A DNA stretch of 64,000 nucleotides from Tolypeutes matacus (Eukaryota; Chordata; Mammalia; Cingulata; Chlamyphoridae), in assembly GCA_026826555.1 (NCBI GenBank), contig JAKSZT010054335.1, forward strand, positions 3,233,762 through 3,297,761, in the 5' to 3' direction. The translations under genes and the position numbers were made by a program. The notes under the pieces were generated by a model. That model saw only the letters and a program-made list of their open reading frames with translations, had not been told where the DNA came from and made no database searches. Below are positions 21,971 to 32,848 of the stretch, one piece after another. Within the stretch, counting starts at the first letter, position 1. Every line of letters starts with the position of its first letter.

Positions 21971-23714
21971 TATCTGTTCTCCTTCCAGGTGCCATTTCAT
22001 TCACCTGAGTATTGGTGAATGAGGCCAGTACTTATTATGGAATTGGCAACTGTCCTATAAGTTATAGTTAACTTTAATCCCAAAGGCAAGGAGTCGGTTT
22101 CAAGCATGAACACATATCCCTTGAATCCTTTTCTCTAGAGGAGCATGGAATGTGGTGCTCGTGGGAAGTTCCTTTGTCTGTTTCAGCCCACTCTTTTAGA
22201 TCAGGAAAGAGGTTAGATTCAGGCCAAGTAAGCTTCGCTCCGAGTCCCTCACCAGCAAAGGGGGCGGGCGAATCTGATACAGATTCCAACCACGTGTTCT
22301 TCAAACAGTCAGGAAGTGCTGTTTGCATGCCTGCGAGGTCCCTAGCAATCTTGTGGGCTTGGAGAGAGATAAAAGAAATCCAAACCATAGCACCTGCCCC
22401 AAAGGAATTAGGAATCTATTAAGTTGGGGAGTCTGGGCACTTGACCTAGTGCATGAACAAGACCATAAAATTAACGTGCTCAATTGAGACACCTGTAATT
22501 AGAAGACAGGCCAGCCTGTCATAAGGTGCTAATTGTGCAGGCCAGACATCAAATGTAAGGGGTGACGAGCTGCTGCTGGCCACTAGTGGGTCACAATAAC
22601 ACTACAGAGATGGAGTAAATCTGTCCCCCAACCCCCCACCCCCAGCCTTGGTTAATTAAAGCGATAAAAGCCAGTTACAGAATTGCTGAGAGCAGTGCCT
22701 GGGGTGGTGCGTCCTGTCCCTGTGGTGCTGAAGTTGCAGAGAGCTCTTTTAGCCCAGCAGGGCACCATTCTATTCCCAGTCTCAAACAGATATGGCCAGG
22801 TTTTAGGCCCTTTCCTTAGTATTTTCACCATAAGCCCAGCACCCCAGAAAAATGCAAACTGAGCTATTTTCCCTATAGCTCTGTTTTTTTTTAAACACTT
22901 TGCATTTGTCTTGCCTGTACCTTGGCTTAAAGAATACTCAACTCACCTGTCATAGTCTGGCCAGCAGACCTGTGTCTGTCTTTTTACTTGAGAATACAGT
23001 GATAGGAAAATTGATAGGAATATATGGGTAAGGCTTATTCCTGTGGAGGGAGGGCTCTTTAGGTGTGTTCCATTTTGAGGGGGTGACAGGGTGCTTCCTA
23101 GGTCTCATTAGAGTGTTGTGAGAAAAGAAGATCCCATAATGATTACCAAATCTGGAACTGTTTATACACAAGGACATACCCTGAGAACCATGGAAAGCAA
23201 CTGAGTCTGAGGGAGCAATGCCTGGATATTGGCCTGTTGGGAGAAAAAAGGAGACTAGTGCCATGCTGCCTCTTGTTGCTTCCTGTTTTTGCATTTTTAG
23301 TCTTTTAATTCCTTTTCAAAAGCAGAATTTCCAGAGACAAATGGCCCAGTCATCCCTGGCCCTCATCTGTGAAGATGAGAAGCCTATTAGTTTCATGTCC
23401 CACCTAATTCAATCACACATCACTATATGACTGAAATGCCATGAAAACTCCGTCTTATCGTAGTCTCCTCCAAACCGTAGCCTTCTAGGTCGGTGGAGAC
23501 TTGGCAGTTGGACTCTGGATTTTCTCTGCTGAGACCTGAGTGTCTCCTATTCCAGGTCATTGGAGTTGGAATACCTTTGAGTGGCATGGATCTCTTACCT
23601 CAGGAAGATGAGCCAAGTAGGGCAAGTTTAGTTCTGACCATAGTTAGGTTGCAATACGTTTTGGCTTTGGTATGTACAAAGTGTGCGTCTCTAAACCAAG
23701 AAAGAATAGCAGAG

Positions 23715-23845
23715 AGTTTAGAAGAGTTTGGGCAAATGGTCATCTATGGTGGAAAGATCTTGGCTTTGATGCTATCTTGCTTTATAACCTTGAGCAAATC
23801 ACTTGACCTTTCTGAGCCTCATTTTACCTTAAAATGCATATATTA
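23715..23845 (+). repeat. MIR SINE fragment
   Basis: TATAACCTTGAGCAAATCAC, TTGACCTTTCTGAGCCTC and ATTTTACCTTAAAATG match the MIR core forward. Confidence 0.7.
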
Positions 23846-23979
23846 CCAGGTAGTAAAACTTAGAGTGGATCCTGGATATACAAATATTTAAACACTGGAA
23901 AATGGTCATGTTTAACTTTGGATTTTAAGACTTCTCTTATTTGCCATTTATAATATTTAATGTATTTTGATGGTGCTTT

Positions 23980-23988
<9 letters not shown>

Positions 23989-24010
<22 letters not shown>

Positions 24011-24198
24011 TTAATATTTTTTTTTTTATTTATTCATTTATCCCCCCCTTGCTGCTTGTGCTCGCTGGGTCAGCCAACCACGCCGTGCGGACGGGCTTAC
24101 CTTCACCAGGAGGCCCCGGGAACCGAACCCAGGGCCTCCCATATGGTAAATGGGAGCCCTACTGATTGAGCCAACTGATTGAGCCACAGCCGCTTCCC
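23989..24198 (-). repeat. DAS-type SINE, reverse
   Basis: A full copy on the minus strand has an oligo-T run on the left, then TTTATTCATTTATCCCCCCC, the GCACGGCGTGG-type body and a tRNA-like head ending GCCACAGCCGCTTCCC. TGCTTTTTCCATTCT flanks it at 23974-23988 and 24199-24213. The head carries a small tandem duplication, TGATTGAGCCAAC followed by TGATTGAGCCACA, which lengthens the D-arm region. Confidence 0.95.
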
Positions 24199-24484
24199 TG
24201 CTTTTTCCATTCTAAAAAAAATTTAAGCGCGCAAAAGGAGATTGTATGCCGTACTTGATTGAAAAAATGATCATGCTTAGGGAAATTAACAGCCAATTTC
24301 AGTTATTGTTGCCTTTATAAAGATAACATCCCTTTTGAATATTGGCAAAAAATGGGGGAAAGAAGTTAAGGGAAACTTTTGGTAAAAATATAAAATCCAA
24401 GGCTTGAACAAAGAAGATGTCGAATTTGCTCCTGAGAACAGAGGAATCAGAAAATCAGCTCTGCTCGGGTCCTTTGCATATCAG

Positions 24485-24610
24485 CTGGACCATCCCCCTC
24501 ATTTTCCAGATGAGCAAACAGAGGCCCAGAGAAAGTGAATATCTTGCCCAAGATCATGAGGTCAGTGAACGGCAGCACTGGGAGTAGAACTCTGGCCCCT
24601 AGAGTCCAGA
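24485..24610 (-). repeat. MIR SINE fragment
   Basis: TTTTCCAGATGAGCAAACAG, AGGCCCAGAGAAAGTG and TCTTGCCCAAGATCATGAGG follow the MIR core in reverse. Confidence 0.75.
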
Positions 24611-25369
24611 ATGCTGCGAGCCTGGAGAAAGGGCGCAGGGCCATTGCCCACTGCAGCCTGGTTCCCACAGTCCCAGGTTCCTCCCTAGGCTCCTTGCATG
24701 GCCACTTAGCGTTCCTGGGGCCAAGTGGGATCAGGGGAGACCTGAAAGCCAAATAGCAAACCGTGTTGAAGCCTGGGTACAGTTGCAATACCTGGTTCTA
24801 CTTTCTCTTCCCTGGCTATTCTTTCAGATCCCTCCAAGCACTTTTGCTTTTAGTCTCTAAAAAAAGCCAGCTCTTGCCTAAGTGATGTCACAGTGGCTGT
24901 GTCTTTGCACATGCCACAATGTGGGGCCAAGTGCCATTCGCAACACCCTTGGGTGGGGAACCTTTGCTGGTTGGTCTCTCGGAAAAAGCAGCATCCTGGT
25001 ACTAGGCCCCCAGGCAGTCCAACAGAGAGTGTTCCTCAGCAGAGGCAGATTTGGGGGACTAAATCTTAAGGGCACTCTCCTGGCTGAGATCCTCCTAGAT
25101 TAGGGCAGGATTCTCTTCTGAATGTTGGCTAGTGATCAGCCAGGAGCCCACCTTAGAATCCAAGATGCCTAAGTTCAGGCCCATGGCTTGTGAATGCCTC
25201 TGGTGGAAGGCTGCATGCAGCCCACCCGATAGCGCCATCCGTGCATAACCATATGTGGGAAAGAGAGCCAGATGTAAGTAACCCGAGGTCACTGGTGGAG
25301 ACAGCAGCGCCCCTTATTTTCTAGCTATTGGGCAAAACTTAATGGTTATGAGTGGCTAAAACAGGCTAT

Positions 25370-25550
25370 GGAATGAGCGCAGGCTTGGAGATGTTCCTGC
25401 CTCGACCAATTCTGGAAGTATGACTTAGGCAGACTTCTCCATGCCTCAGTTTCCTCATCTCTAAAGGGGGTGGGAAAGTGTGGGGGGTGAGATAGAGTAA
25501 ATGTGAGGATCAGCCAGCATGGGGCATGTCTAGTGCTCCACTCAGTGCCT
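25370..25550 (+). repeat. MIR SINE fragment
   Basis: CTCCATGCCTCAGTTTCCTC, ATCTCTAAAGGGGGTGG and ATGTGAGGATCAGCC match the forward MIR core. Confidence 0.65.
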
Positions 25551-26099
25551 GGAGGGTGGAAGAGCTTCAGTAAGAAGCTGGGAAGGGTCAGGGCCCCGGC
25601 CTGCATTCAACATGCCCCACGCTGGGGCACAGCCAAGCCAAACGCCCAAATCAGAGCCCACAGAGGCCAGAAGGCAGCTTGCTGTCAAGTGAGACATGCA
25701 CTTGATTACAAATGGTTGCTTGTGCTATGAGAATATCATGCTCATTAAATGGGTAGCTAGATCAGTAATTTGTTGTTGCCTTTGTAAAGATTTTCCTGAT
25801 GCATTACAAATTTCCTGCAAGGAGAAGTTAGTGAAGGGAGATGGCAATGTGGCAACTACTTAGATGGCAGTCAGCACCATCTGACAGTTCTAGAAAGCAA
25901 GTTAGCCGCCTGGGAGCGGTTTTTGATCACCTGACTCCTTGACCTTGGCTTCTTTACCCCTCTGATAACAGGCCAGATCAGAGTTTGGAAGAGGCAGCTC
26001 ACCCTCGCCGTCTCTTTCTGAAAGGCTGTTATTTTTGAGGGCCCATAGGTGTGAGGCCGTCCAGTGGCTGTGAAGCTCTGTTAGAAAGGCAGCTGCCAG

Positions 26100-26210
26100 G
26101 GGAGCCGATGTGGCTCAGTGGCTGAGCGCCAGCTCACCACCTACGCGGTTTTGGGTTCAGTGGCCAGCCCTGGTACCTCAAAAAAGAAAAAACAAAAAAC
26201 AATGGCTCAT
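26100..26210 (+). repeat. tRNA-derived SINE monomer, GAGCCGATGTGGCTCAGTGG type
   Basis: The head GATGTGGCTCAGTGGCTGAG and T-arm-like TTGGGTTCAGTGGCCAG are diverged. The body ends GGTACCTC and a CAAAA-rich tail. Same type as 2476-2577. Confidence 0.75.
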
Positions 26211-26992
26211 GGAAGAAGGAATGCTGCTTTTTTTTTTAATTTAAAGAATGGATATTATGGGCTCCCGGTAGCCAGTGGAAGGAAAGTATGTGTAGAGTCC
26301 ATTTCTCAGGTTTTTAAGAGTCACAGATCTTAGAGATCCAGTCTACTCCCATCACTGTAGAGATGGAGACGCTAAAGGTGAGTTGAAGTGACCTCAGGTT
26401 CCTCAAGTATGTATGGGGCAGCACCGCTGAGCTCTTGTTTCCTGCTTGGTCATTCCTCCCCATGCCTCTCTTGCAAAAAAGATGTGATCAGAGGTATGGT
26501 GTCTGGTGGCAGGCAGAGCAGGGTGGAATCCCGACTCCTCCGCTGCCTTGCTCCGTGTGACCCTGCGAATATTGTCAACAGCTCAGCCTCTATGTCAGGT
26601 TGTAAAACTTAAACAATTTAAAGCTGCTTGGTGAGTCCTCATGCTTCCCAGGCATCCAGTCAATGTCCGTCCCCATCCCCGTCCCCTAGACAGCACTGTG
26701 CAAAAGTTTATATCTTAGCCAAGGTCTCAAGTGGACTTTGATTTCCTCATCTGTAAAACAGCGTTATTCAGTGGTCTTTAAGGTCCCTTCCAGCTCTAAA
26801 ACTCTAATTGGGATAGTGAATTTTTTTTACCAGTTAATCAAATGTCTCGTTTTAAAGCTATCTCAGTGGTTTTCCTCCTTATTGCTATATATGATAAGCC
26901 ACACTTGTAAAAAAGGAAAGTAGAATCTGTTATCCAAGCAAGAGGTAGTCTCTAATGATCCCCAACATTTGTGACATGTTCTGTCACATTGT

Positions 26993-27020
26993 ATGTGTGT
27001 GTGTGTGTGTGTGTATGTAT
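26993..27020. repeat. (TG)n microsatellite
   Basis: About eleven TG units, then TATG units. Confidence 0.95.
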
Positions 27021-27786
27021 GTTTTTTAAAAATAGATCGATAAAGCCCAGAGGTGGTAAAATAGTCACTTGTGGGAAAGGGAAGAACTGTTACCTCCTTG
27101 GACTGTCCAAATCCCCAACTTTTTACTGAGATGAAGAGCCATTGTTAGGAATCTGAATGTGTGCTACTCACTGGGTTTTATAAGAAGGTAGTTGGTGTGA
27201 GTCAAGATGGCAAATTTAGGAAGGGATGCAATTTTTTTACTTTTTTTTTTTTTTTAAGTTGAAGGTTGAGTATGACAGAGGGAGACAGTCTCCCCAGTGG
27301 CAGGAGAGAGAAACTGGGTAGACTTCTTACAGAGCTTGTAGAACAGGTCGGCGCTCTGCCTGCCTGGGCGCCTTCCTGGCTAGCTGGGTGTGGTGCAGGA
27401 GATAAGGTACCTTTCCTCTGGGAGGGTCAGAACCACACCCTTACCTTTTTAAAAATGCTTAGTGACTCATTCAGGTTTTTTGTTTTAATGAAATATTTAA
27501 AACAAATGGTAATTCATGGTTCTTTTTTTGTTTTCCTGAGACTCATCTAAAATTGGGCATAAATTTTGCAATTCTTTGAATCCTTATACAAATTAAGTTA
27601 AGGGAATTGCCCAACTCAGATAGATTAATTTTCTACTTGATCAGATTCATTTCTAAAGCTGCCAGGGCAAGAACCATTTATTCTTCTTTAAAGCTGTAAA
27701 CCTGACTTGTGAATGCATTTTTATTTTATGTCTATCACTCTAAAGTATGATTTAATGTCTAGGCCAAGTTCAAGAATGATACCAGA

Positions 27787-27963
27787 GGGAAGCGGCTGTG
27801 GCTCAATCAGTAGGGCTCCCGTTTACCATATGGGGTTCGGTTCCCGGGGCCTCCTGGTGAAGGCAAGCCCGCCCGCACGGCGTGGTTAGCTGACCCAGTG
27901 AGCACAAGCAGCAAGGGGGGGATAAATGAATAAATAAATAAAAATCTTTAAAAAAAAAAAAAA
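27787..27963 (+). repeat. DAS-type SINE
   Basis: A copy of the CTGTGGCTCAATCAGTAGGG family, lacking about ten bases in the loop before GGGTTCGGTTCCCGG. AAGAATGATACCAGA flanks it exactly at 27772-27786 and 27964-27978. Confidence 0.96.
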
Positions 27964-28261
27964 AAGAATGATACCAGATCAGCCCTACAACAGCAGTCTA
28001 GCATAGTCCTAGATTTGTTAAAATATTAAGTATGGAATTGAAACAAATTTTGACCAAAGTCAGAACGCTCCTTTTTAAGGATTTCTCCTACTTTGCTTGT
28101 TTATGGTATCTGCTAAGGAGTTGATGAAATTGAGTTTCAACTATTATGGTTCATGCTTGTACGGTCTCAGAACGTTTAATCCATTAAAAATTTTTTAAGT
28201 ATTTGGATAATCTTAATGCTAAGCCAAGAGAAAGTAATAACACACACAAAATATATATATA

Positions 28262-28352
28262 CATATTTTTTATGAGGTAGGTACGGTGATTGAACCTGGG
28301 GCCTCGTACATGTGAAGCAGACACTCAGCCACTGAGCTACACCTGCTCCACT
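28262..28352 (-). repeat. tRNA-derived SINE monomer, reverse
   Basis: The reverse B box GGTGATTGAACCTGGGGCC and reverse head CACTCAGCCACTGAGCTACA keep the tRNA-like GTAGCTCAGTGG form. The head resembles the 8278 type more than the abundant DAS type. Confidence 0.75.
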
Positions 28353-28374
28353 TATGTACTTTTTTATTTAATTT

Positions 28375-28767
28375 TTCAAAATAGAGAAGTTGTAGGTTTA
28401 CAGAAAAATCATGTGGAAAATACATCGTTCCCATATTAGCCACCCCCCCATGTTAACATCTTGCGTTAGTGTGGTATATTTGTTATAATTCATGAAAGAG
28501 TATTTTTTATAATAATACTTCTTTTGTACTTTGATAATTGTATTTTTGTAATTGAATAATTTTATGATTGTCTTTTTCTATGCTTTTGCTTTCAACATAC
28601 TTGTGTCTTTGGGTCTAAGGTGAGTGAGTCTCTTGTTAGCAACACATAGTTGGATCGTGCTTTTTCATTGTGCCAGTCTGTGTCTTTTGAGTGGCGTCTT
28701 TAATCTATTAACTTTCAGGGTTATTAAGTACTGTCTTCAACCAAAGGGATTTTATATGTTATAATTT
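28375..28767 (-). repeat. fragments of a second, older L1
   Basis: 28375-28510 is L1 3' UTR-like (GAAGTTGTAGGTTTACAGA, GTGTGGTATATTTGTTATAA). 28540-28745 matches the start of the ORF2 region read backwards (GGTGAGTGAGTCTCTTGTTA, CTGTGTCTTTTGAGTGGCG). They adjoin the tail of the large L1 but are separate in the L1 map, so an older element with an internal deletion is likely. Confidence 0.55.
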
Positions 28768-29202
28768 TTTTTTTTTTTTTTGTCTCTTCCTTGTCTCTTC
28801 CTTTATTGCAAACTCCTTTTCTAGTTGATTTTCTTTGGTTGCATGTGCTTTGGGTGTAAGGTCCAAGAAACCACCATCTACTACAAGGTCTTGAAGATGT
28901 TTCCTTCTCCTTTTGGTTATAGATACCCAGTTCTCCCAGCACCATTTGTTGAAGAAACTGTTTTGTCCCGTGAACATGGACTTGATAGGTTTGTCAAAAA
29001 CCAGTTGACCGTATAGGTGAGGGTTTATTTCTGGATTCTCAATTCTATTCCACCGATCGATGTGTCTGTCTTTATGCCAGTACCATGCTGTTTTGACCAC
29101 TGTAGCTTTGTAATATGTTTCAAGGTCAAGCAGTGAAATTCCTCCCCTGTCGCTCTTCTTTTTCAGAATGCTTTTGGCTATCAGGTACACTTTCCCTTCC
29201 AA
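28759..29202 (-). pseudogene. L1 ORF2 remnant, C-terminal part
   Basis: A frame of 147 codons includes GGISLLDLETYYKATVVKTA, WYWHKDRHIDRWNRIENPEI and FFNKWCWENW, all typical of L1 ORF2 proteins beyond the reverse transcriptase core. The last codons read into a lysine run encoded by the A tail, so the natural end of ORF2 is not present in this frame. Confidence 0.85.
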
Positions 29203-29356
29203 ATTAATTTGGTCGTAGCCTTTTCTAATTCTGTAATTTCTGGAATTTTGGTTGGTATTGCATTGAATCTATAAATCAGTTTGGGTAAGATTGACATCTT
29301 CATGACATTTATTTTTCCAATCCATGAGCACAGAATGTCTTTCCATTTGTTTAGGT

Positions 29357-29646
29357 TTTTTTTTTTTTTTTTATTTTATTTTGTACATTTAATAATTGAA
29401 AACATAAGCAATAAAAAACTAAAAAGTAAACACAGATGAATAAATATATACATTTCTCAATTAAATGTAATGGATACATGTAAATTTTTTTGTTGTTTTG
29501 TTTTTTGTTTGTTTTTTTTGTGTGTGTGAATCAAACAATATATTACACAATATATTTCGTTCATAGTAATGCATTCATATAGTATTTGTCCTTTTGTTTC
29601 TGGCTTGCTTCACTCAACATAATGTCCTCCAGATTCATCCATGTTG
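29357..29646 (-). mobile_element. truncated L1 3' end inserted in the larger L1
   Basis: TGTTTAGGT at 29348-29356 and 29647-29655 flanks an insert that starts with an oligo-T run (reverse A tail). It ends with CTTGCTTCACTCAACATAAT and GTCCTCCAGATTCATCCATG, words of L1 3' UTRs. Removing it rejoins the ORF2 text on both sides. Confidence 0.75.
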
Positions 29647-29731
29647 TGTTTAGGTCTTTTTAAAATTTCTTTTAGCATTGTTTTGTAGTTTTCTGCATAT
29701 AGGTCCTATACTTCTTTGGTTAAATTAATTC

Positions 29732-29944
29732 CTAGGTATTTGAGTCTTTTGTTGCTATTGTAAATGGAATTTCCCCCCTTATTTCCTCCTCATTTTGTTC
29801 ATTACTAGTGTACAAAAATATTACTGATTTTTGAATGTTGATCTTGTACCCTGCCACTTTGCTGAACTCATTTATTAGCCCAAGTAGCTTTATCATGGAT
29901 ACTTCAGAATTTTCTAAATACATGGTCATGTCATCCACATGCAA
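29732..29944 (-). pseudogene. L1 ORF2 remnant, catalytic box region
   Basis: A 70-codon frame begins at the reverse transcriptase active-site box. Most L1 elements have a phenylalanine-alanine pair before the two aspartates; here the box reads [20 protein letters not shown] follows, the conserved segment after the active site. The frame ends in a stop that interrupts ORF2. Confidence 0.85.
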
Positions 29945-30234
29945 TGAGAGTTTTACTTCCTCTTTTCCTATTTGGATGCCTTCAATTTTTTTTTCTTGTA
30001 TAATTGCTCTAGCTAGAACTTCTAGTACAATGTTGAATAATGGTGACAGTGGACATCCTTGTCTTGTTCCGGATCTTAAAGGGAAAGCTTTCAGCCTTTC
30101 TGCATTGAGTACGATGTTGGCTATGGGTTTTTCATATATGCCTTAAATCATATTGAGGAATTTTCATTCTATTCCTATCTTTTTTTTTTTAATTTCCTAT
30201 CTTTTGATGTGTTTGTATCAAAAAAGGGTGCTGG

Positions 30235-30405
30235 AGGGAAGCGGCTGTGGCTCAATCAGTAGGGCTCCCGTTTACCATATGGGAGGCCCCGGGTTCGGTT
30301 CCCAGGGCTTCCTGGTGAAGGCAGGCCTGCCCGCGCGGCGTGGTTAGCTGACCCAGCGAGCACAAGCAGCAAGGGGGGGATAAATGAATAAAAAAAAAAA
30401 AAAAA
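30235..30405 (+). repeat. DAS-type SINE inserted in the L1
   Basis: A full-length copy (CTGTGGCTCAATCAGTAGGG head, GCGCGGCGTGG body, A tail) is flanked by AAAAAAGGGTGCTGG (30220-30234) and AAAAAAGGATGCTGG (30406-30420). The sequence outside the repeats is L1 ORF2 on both sides. Confidence 0.95.
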
Positions 30406-30588
30406 AAAAAAGGATGCTGGATTTTGTAGAATGCCTTTTCTGCATCTATTGAGATGATCGTGTGTTTTTTTTCCCTTCAATTTGTTAATGTGGTGTATTA
30501 CATTGATTGGTTTTCTTATGTTGAACCAGCTTTGCATACCAGGAATAAATCCCACTTAGTCGTGATGTATAAGTCTTTTGGTATGCTG

Positions 30589-31080
30589 TTAGATTCGATT
30601 TGCAATTTTGTTGAGAATTTTGGCATCTATGTTCATTAGAGAGATTGGTCTATAATTTTCTTTTCTTGTAGAATCTTTATCTGGCTTTAGTATTAGGGTG
30701 ATGTTGGCTTCATAAAATGTGTTGGCTAATATTCCCTCCTCTTCAATTTTTTGGAAGAGTTTAAACAGGATTGGTGTCAATTCTTTTTGAAATGCTTGGT
30801 AGAATTCACCTGTGAAGCCATCTGGTCCTGGACTTTTCTTTGCTGGAAGATTTTTGATGAAAGATTTAATCTCTTTAAATGTAATTGATTTGTTTAGTTT
30901 TTGTTTTTCTTGTAGCATCAGTGTAGGTTGCTTGTGCATTTCTAGGAATTTGTCCGTTTCATCTAGGTTGTATAGTTTGTTGGCATATCGTTTCTCATAA
31001 TACCCTCTTATGATTCTTTTTATTTCTGTGGGGTCATTTGTAACTTCCCCCCTTTCATTTCTGATTGTATTTATTTGCAT
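30589..31080 (-). pseudogene. L1 ORF2 remnant, reverse transcriptase fingers and palm
   Basis: A 163-codon frame contains [50 protein letters not shown] and [18 protein letters not shown], in the order of L1 ORF2. It is the longest surviving piece of the protein. The next catalytic segment is in another frame at 29.7-29.9 kb, so the gene is dead. Confidence 0.9.
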
Positions 31081-31377
31081 CTTCTCTCTTTTTTTCTTTG
31101 TTAGTCTAGCTAAGGGTTTGTCAATTTTATTGATCTTCTCAAAGAATCAGCTTTTGGTTTTGTTGATTTTCTCTATTGTTTTTCTGTTCTCATTTTCATT
31201 TATTTCTGCTCTAATCTTTATTCTTTCTTTCCTTCTGCTTGCTTTGCGATTGGTTTGCTGTTCTTTTTCTAGTTTCTCTAGTTGTTCCGTTAAATCTTTG
31301 AGTTTATCTCTTTTTTAATGCAGATGTTTAGGGCTATAAATTAGAGACCGCCTCAAGACTCAAGACTGCTTTTGCTG

Positions 31378-31829
31378 GGGGGCGGATGTGGCTCAAATGG
31401 TTGGGCGTCCGTCTGCCATATGGAGGGACCTGGGTTCGATCCCCGGGACCTCCCGGTAAAATAAAAAATATATATATAGAAGGCGCATGGGCTGCCAGGC
31501 TCTGTGTGCCGGTGAGCCGCCAGGCCCCAGGAGCCATGCAGCAAGATGCTGATGTAATAGAAGAGAGACGCAGGGGAGAGACAAGACAAGATGCTCTGAA
31601 AGCTCCGAAAACCAGGAACCGAGGTGGCGCAAGTGGCAGAACACCTCTTTCTTACATAGGAGGTCTCCAGGATCGAATCCTGCTGAAGACTGGAGGAGGA
31701 GGATGAGAAGAGGTGGCAGGAAACAGACACAGAGAATTGCCCATTGAATGGACACAAAACAGCAAAATGGGGAAGGGGGGGTTTAAAATGGATAAAGTAA
31801 ATAAATAGATCTTTTAAAAAAAAAAAAAA
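31378..31829 (+). repeat. dimeric tRNA-derived SINE
   Basis: The left head has TGGCTCAAATGGTTGGGC (A box, 31389-31406) and GGTTCGATCCC (B box, 31433-31443), ending GACCTCCCGGTAAAA. A linker of about 160 bp follows. The right head has TGGCGCAAGTGGCAGA (31625-31640) and GGATCGAATCC (31670-31680). Then comes a unique body with AACAGACACAGAGAATTGCC, AAATAAATAGATCTTTT and an A run. AAGACTGCTTTTGCTG flanks the whole unit exactly at 31362-31377 and 31830-31845, so both heads moved as one. Confidence 0.93.
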
Positions 31830-31963
31830 AAGACTGCTTTTGCTGTATCCCATAAGTTTTGATAAGTTGTATTCTCATTTTCATTTGTCTCAATATATTT
31901 ACTGATTTCACTTGCAAGTTCTTCTTTGGCCCACTGATTGTTTAGGAGTGTGTTGTTCAGCCT

Positions 31964-32287
31964 CTACACATTTGTAAATTTACTTTTTTCCTGTCTATTA
32001 TTGATTTCCAGTTTCCTTCCATTATGATCTGAGAAGGTGCTTTGTATAATTTCAATCTTTTTATATTTATTGAGAGCTTCATTGTGACCTAACATCTGGT
32101 CTATCCTGGAGAAAGATCCATGGGCACTTGAGAAGAATGTATAACCCGCTGAGTTTGGATGCAGTGTTCTGTATATGTCTGTTAGGTCTAACTTGTTTAT
32201 CATATTGTTCAAGTTCTCTGTTTCCTTGTTGATCTTCTGTATAGTTGTTCTATCTAATGATGTGAGATGGGTGTTGAAGTCTCCCAC
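31964..32287 (-). pseudogene. L1 ORF2 remnant, endonuclease domain
   Basis: A 107-codon frame carries GDFNTHLTSLDR near its start, DLTDIYRTLHPNSAGYTFFS in the middle and FSDHNGRKLEINNRQ at the end. GDFN and SDH are catalytic motifs of the apurinic-like endonuclease that nicks target DNA. The start of the domain is at 32.5-32.67 kb, split from this piece by a SINE at 32375-32474. Confidence 0.9.
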
Positions 32288-32374
32288 GATTATTGTAGAA
32301 ATGTCTGTTTCTCCCTTCAGTTTTGCCAGAGTTTGTCTCTTATATTTTGGGGTACCCTAGTTAGGTGCATAGAT

Positions 32375-32474
32375 TTTTTTTTTTTTTTTTTTTTACTGGG
32401 AGGTCCCGGGGATCGAATCCGGGTCCCTCCATGTGGGAGACGGACGCCCAACCAGTTGAGCCACATCCGACCCC
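32375..32474 (-). repeat. left-head-only SINE of the dimer family, in the L1
   Basis: In reverse it reads oligo-T, ACTGGGAGGTCCCGGGGATC, CATGTGGGAGACGGACGCCC and AACCAGTTGAGCCACATCCG. It is the left monomer of the dimeric SINE followed directly by an A tail, without linker or right head. AGGTGCATAGAT flanks it at 32363-32374 and 32475-32486. Confidence 0.95.
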
Positions 32475-32493
32475 AGGTGCATAGATATTTATG

Positions 32494-32666
32494 ACTGTTA
32501 TATCTTCCTGGTGAATTGTCTCTTTTATTAATTTATAATGACCTTCTGTATCTCTTAAAATTTTTTTACATTTAAAATCTGTTTTGTCCGGTATTACTAT
32601 AGCTATCCCTGCTCTTTTCTGGTTACTATTTGCATGGAATATCTTTTTCCAACCTTTCACTTTCAT
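32494..32666 (-). pseudogene. L1 ORF2 remnant, N-terminal endonuclease piece
   Basis: The frame reads KVKGWKKIFHANSNQKRAGI, then AIVIPDKTDFKCKKILRD and EDITVINIYAP, the conserved first part of L1 endonuclease. The frame runs into the SINE inserted at 32375-32474. Confidence 0.88.
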
Positions 32667-32848
32667 CTGGTTTGTATCCCTGGGTCTGAGATGAGTTTCC
32701 TATAAGCAGCATATGGATGGCTCGGTGTTTTTTATCCATTCTGTCAGCCTGTATCTTTTGATTGGGGAGTTTAATCCATTCACATTCAATGATATTACTG
32801 TAAATGCACTATTTACTTCCACCATTTTATTCTTTGGTTTTCATATCG

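Noticed and set aside
30589..31080. active L1 reverse transcriptase
   Set aside because: The pieces of ORF2 lie in different frames, are split by insertions and have a changed active-site box, so the element cannot make a full protein.
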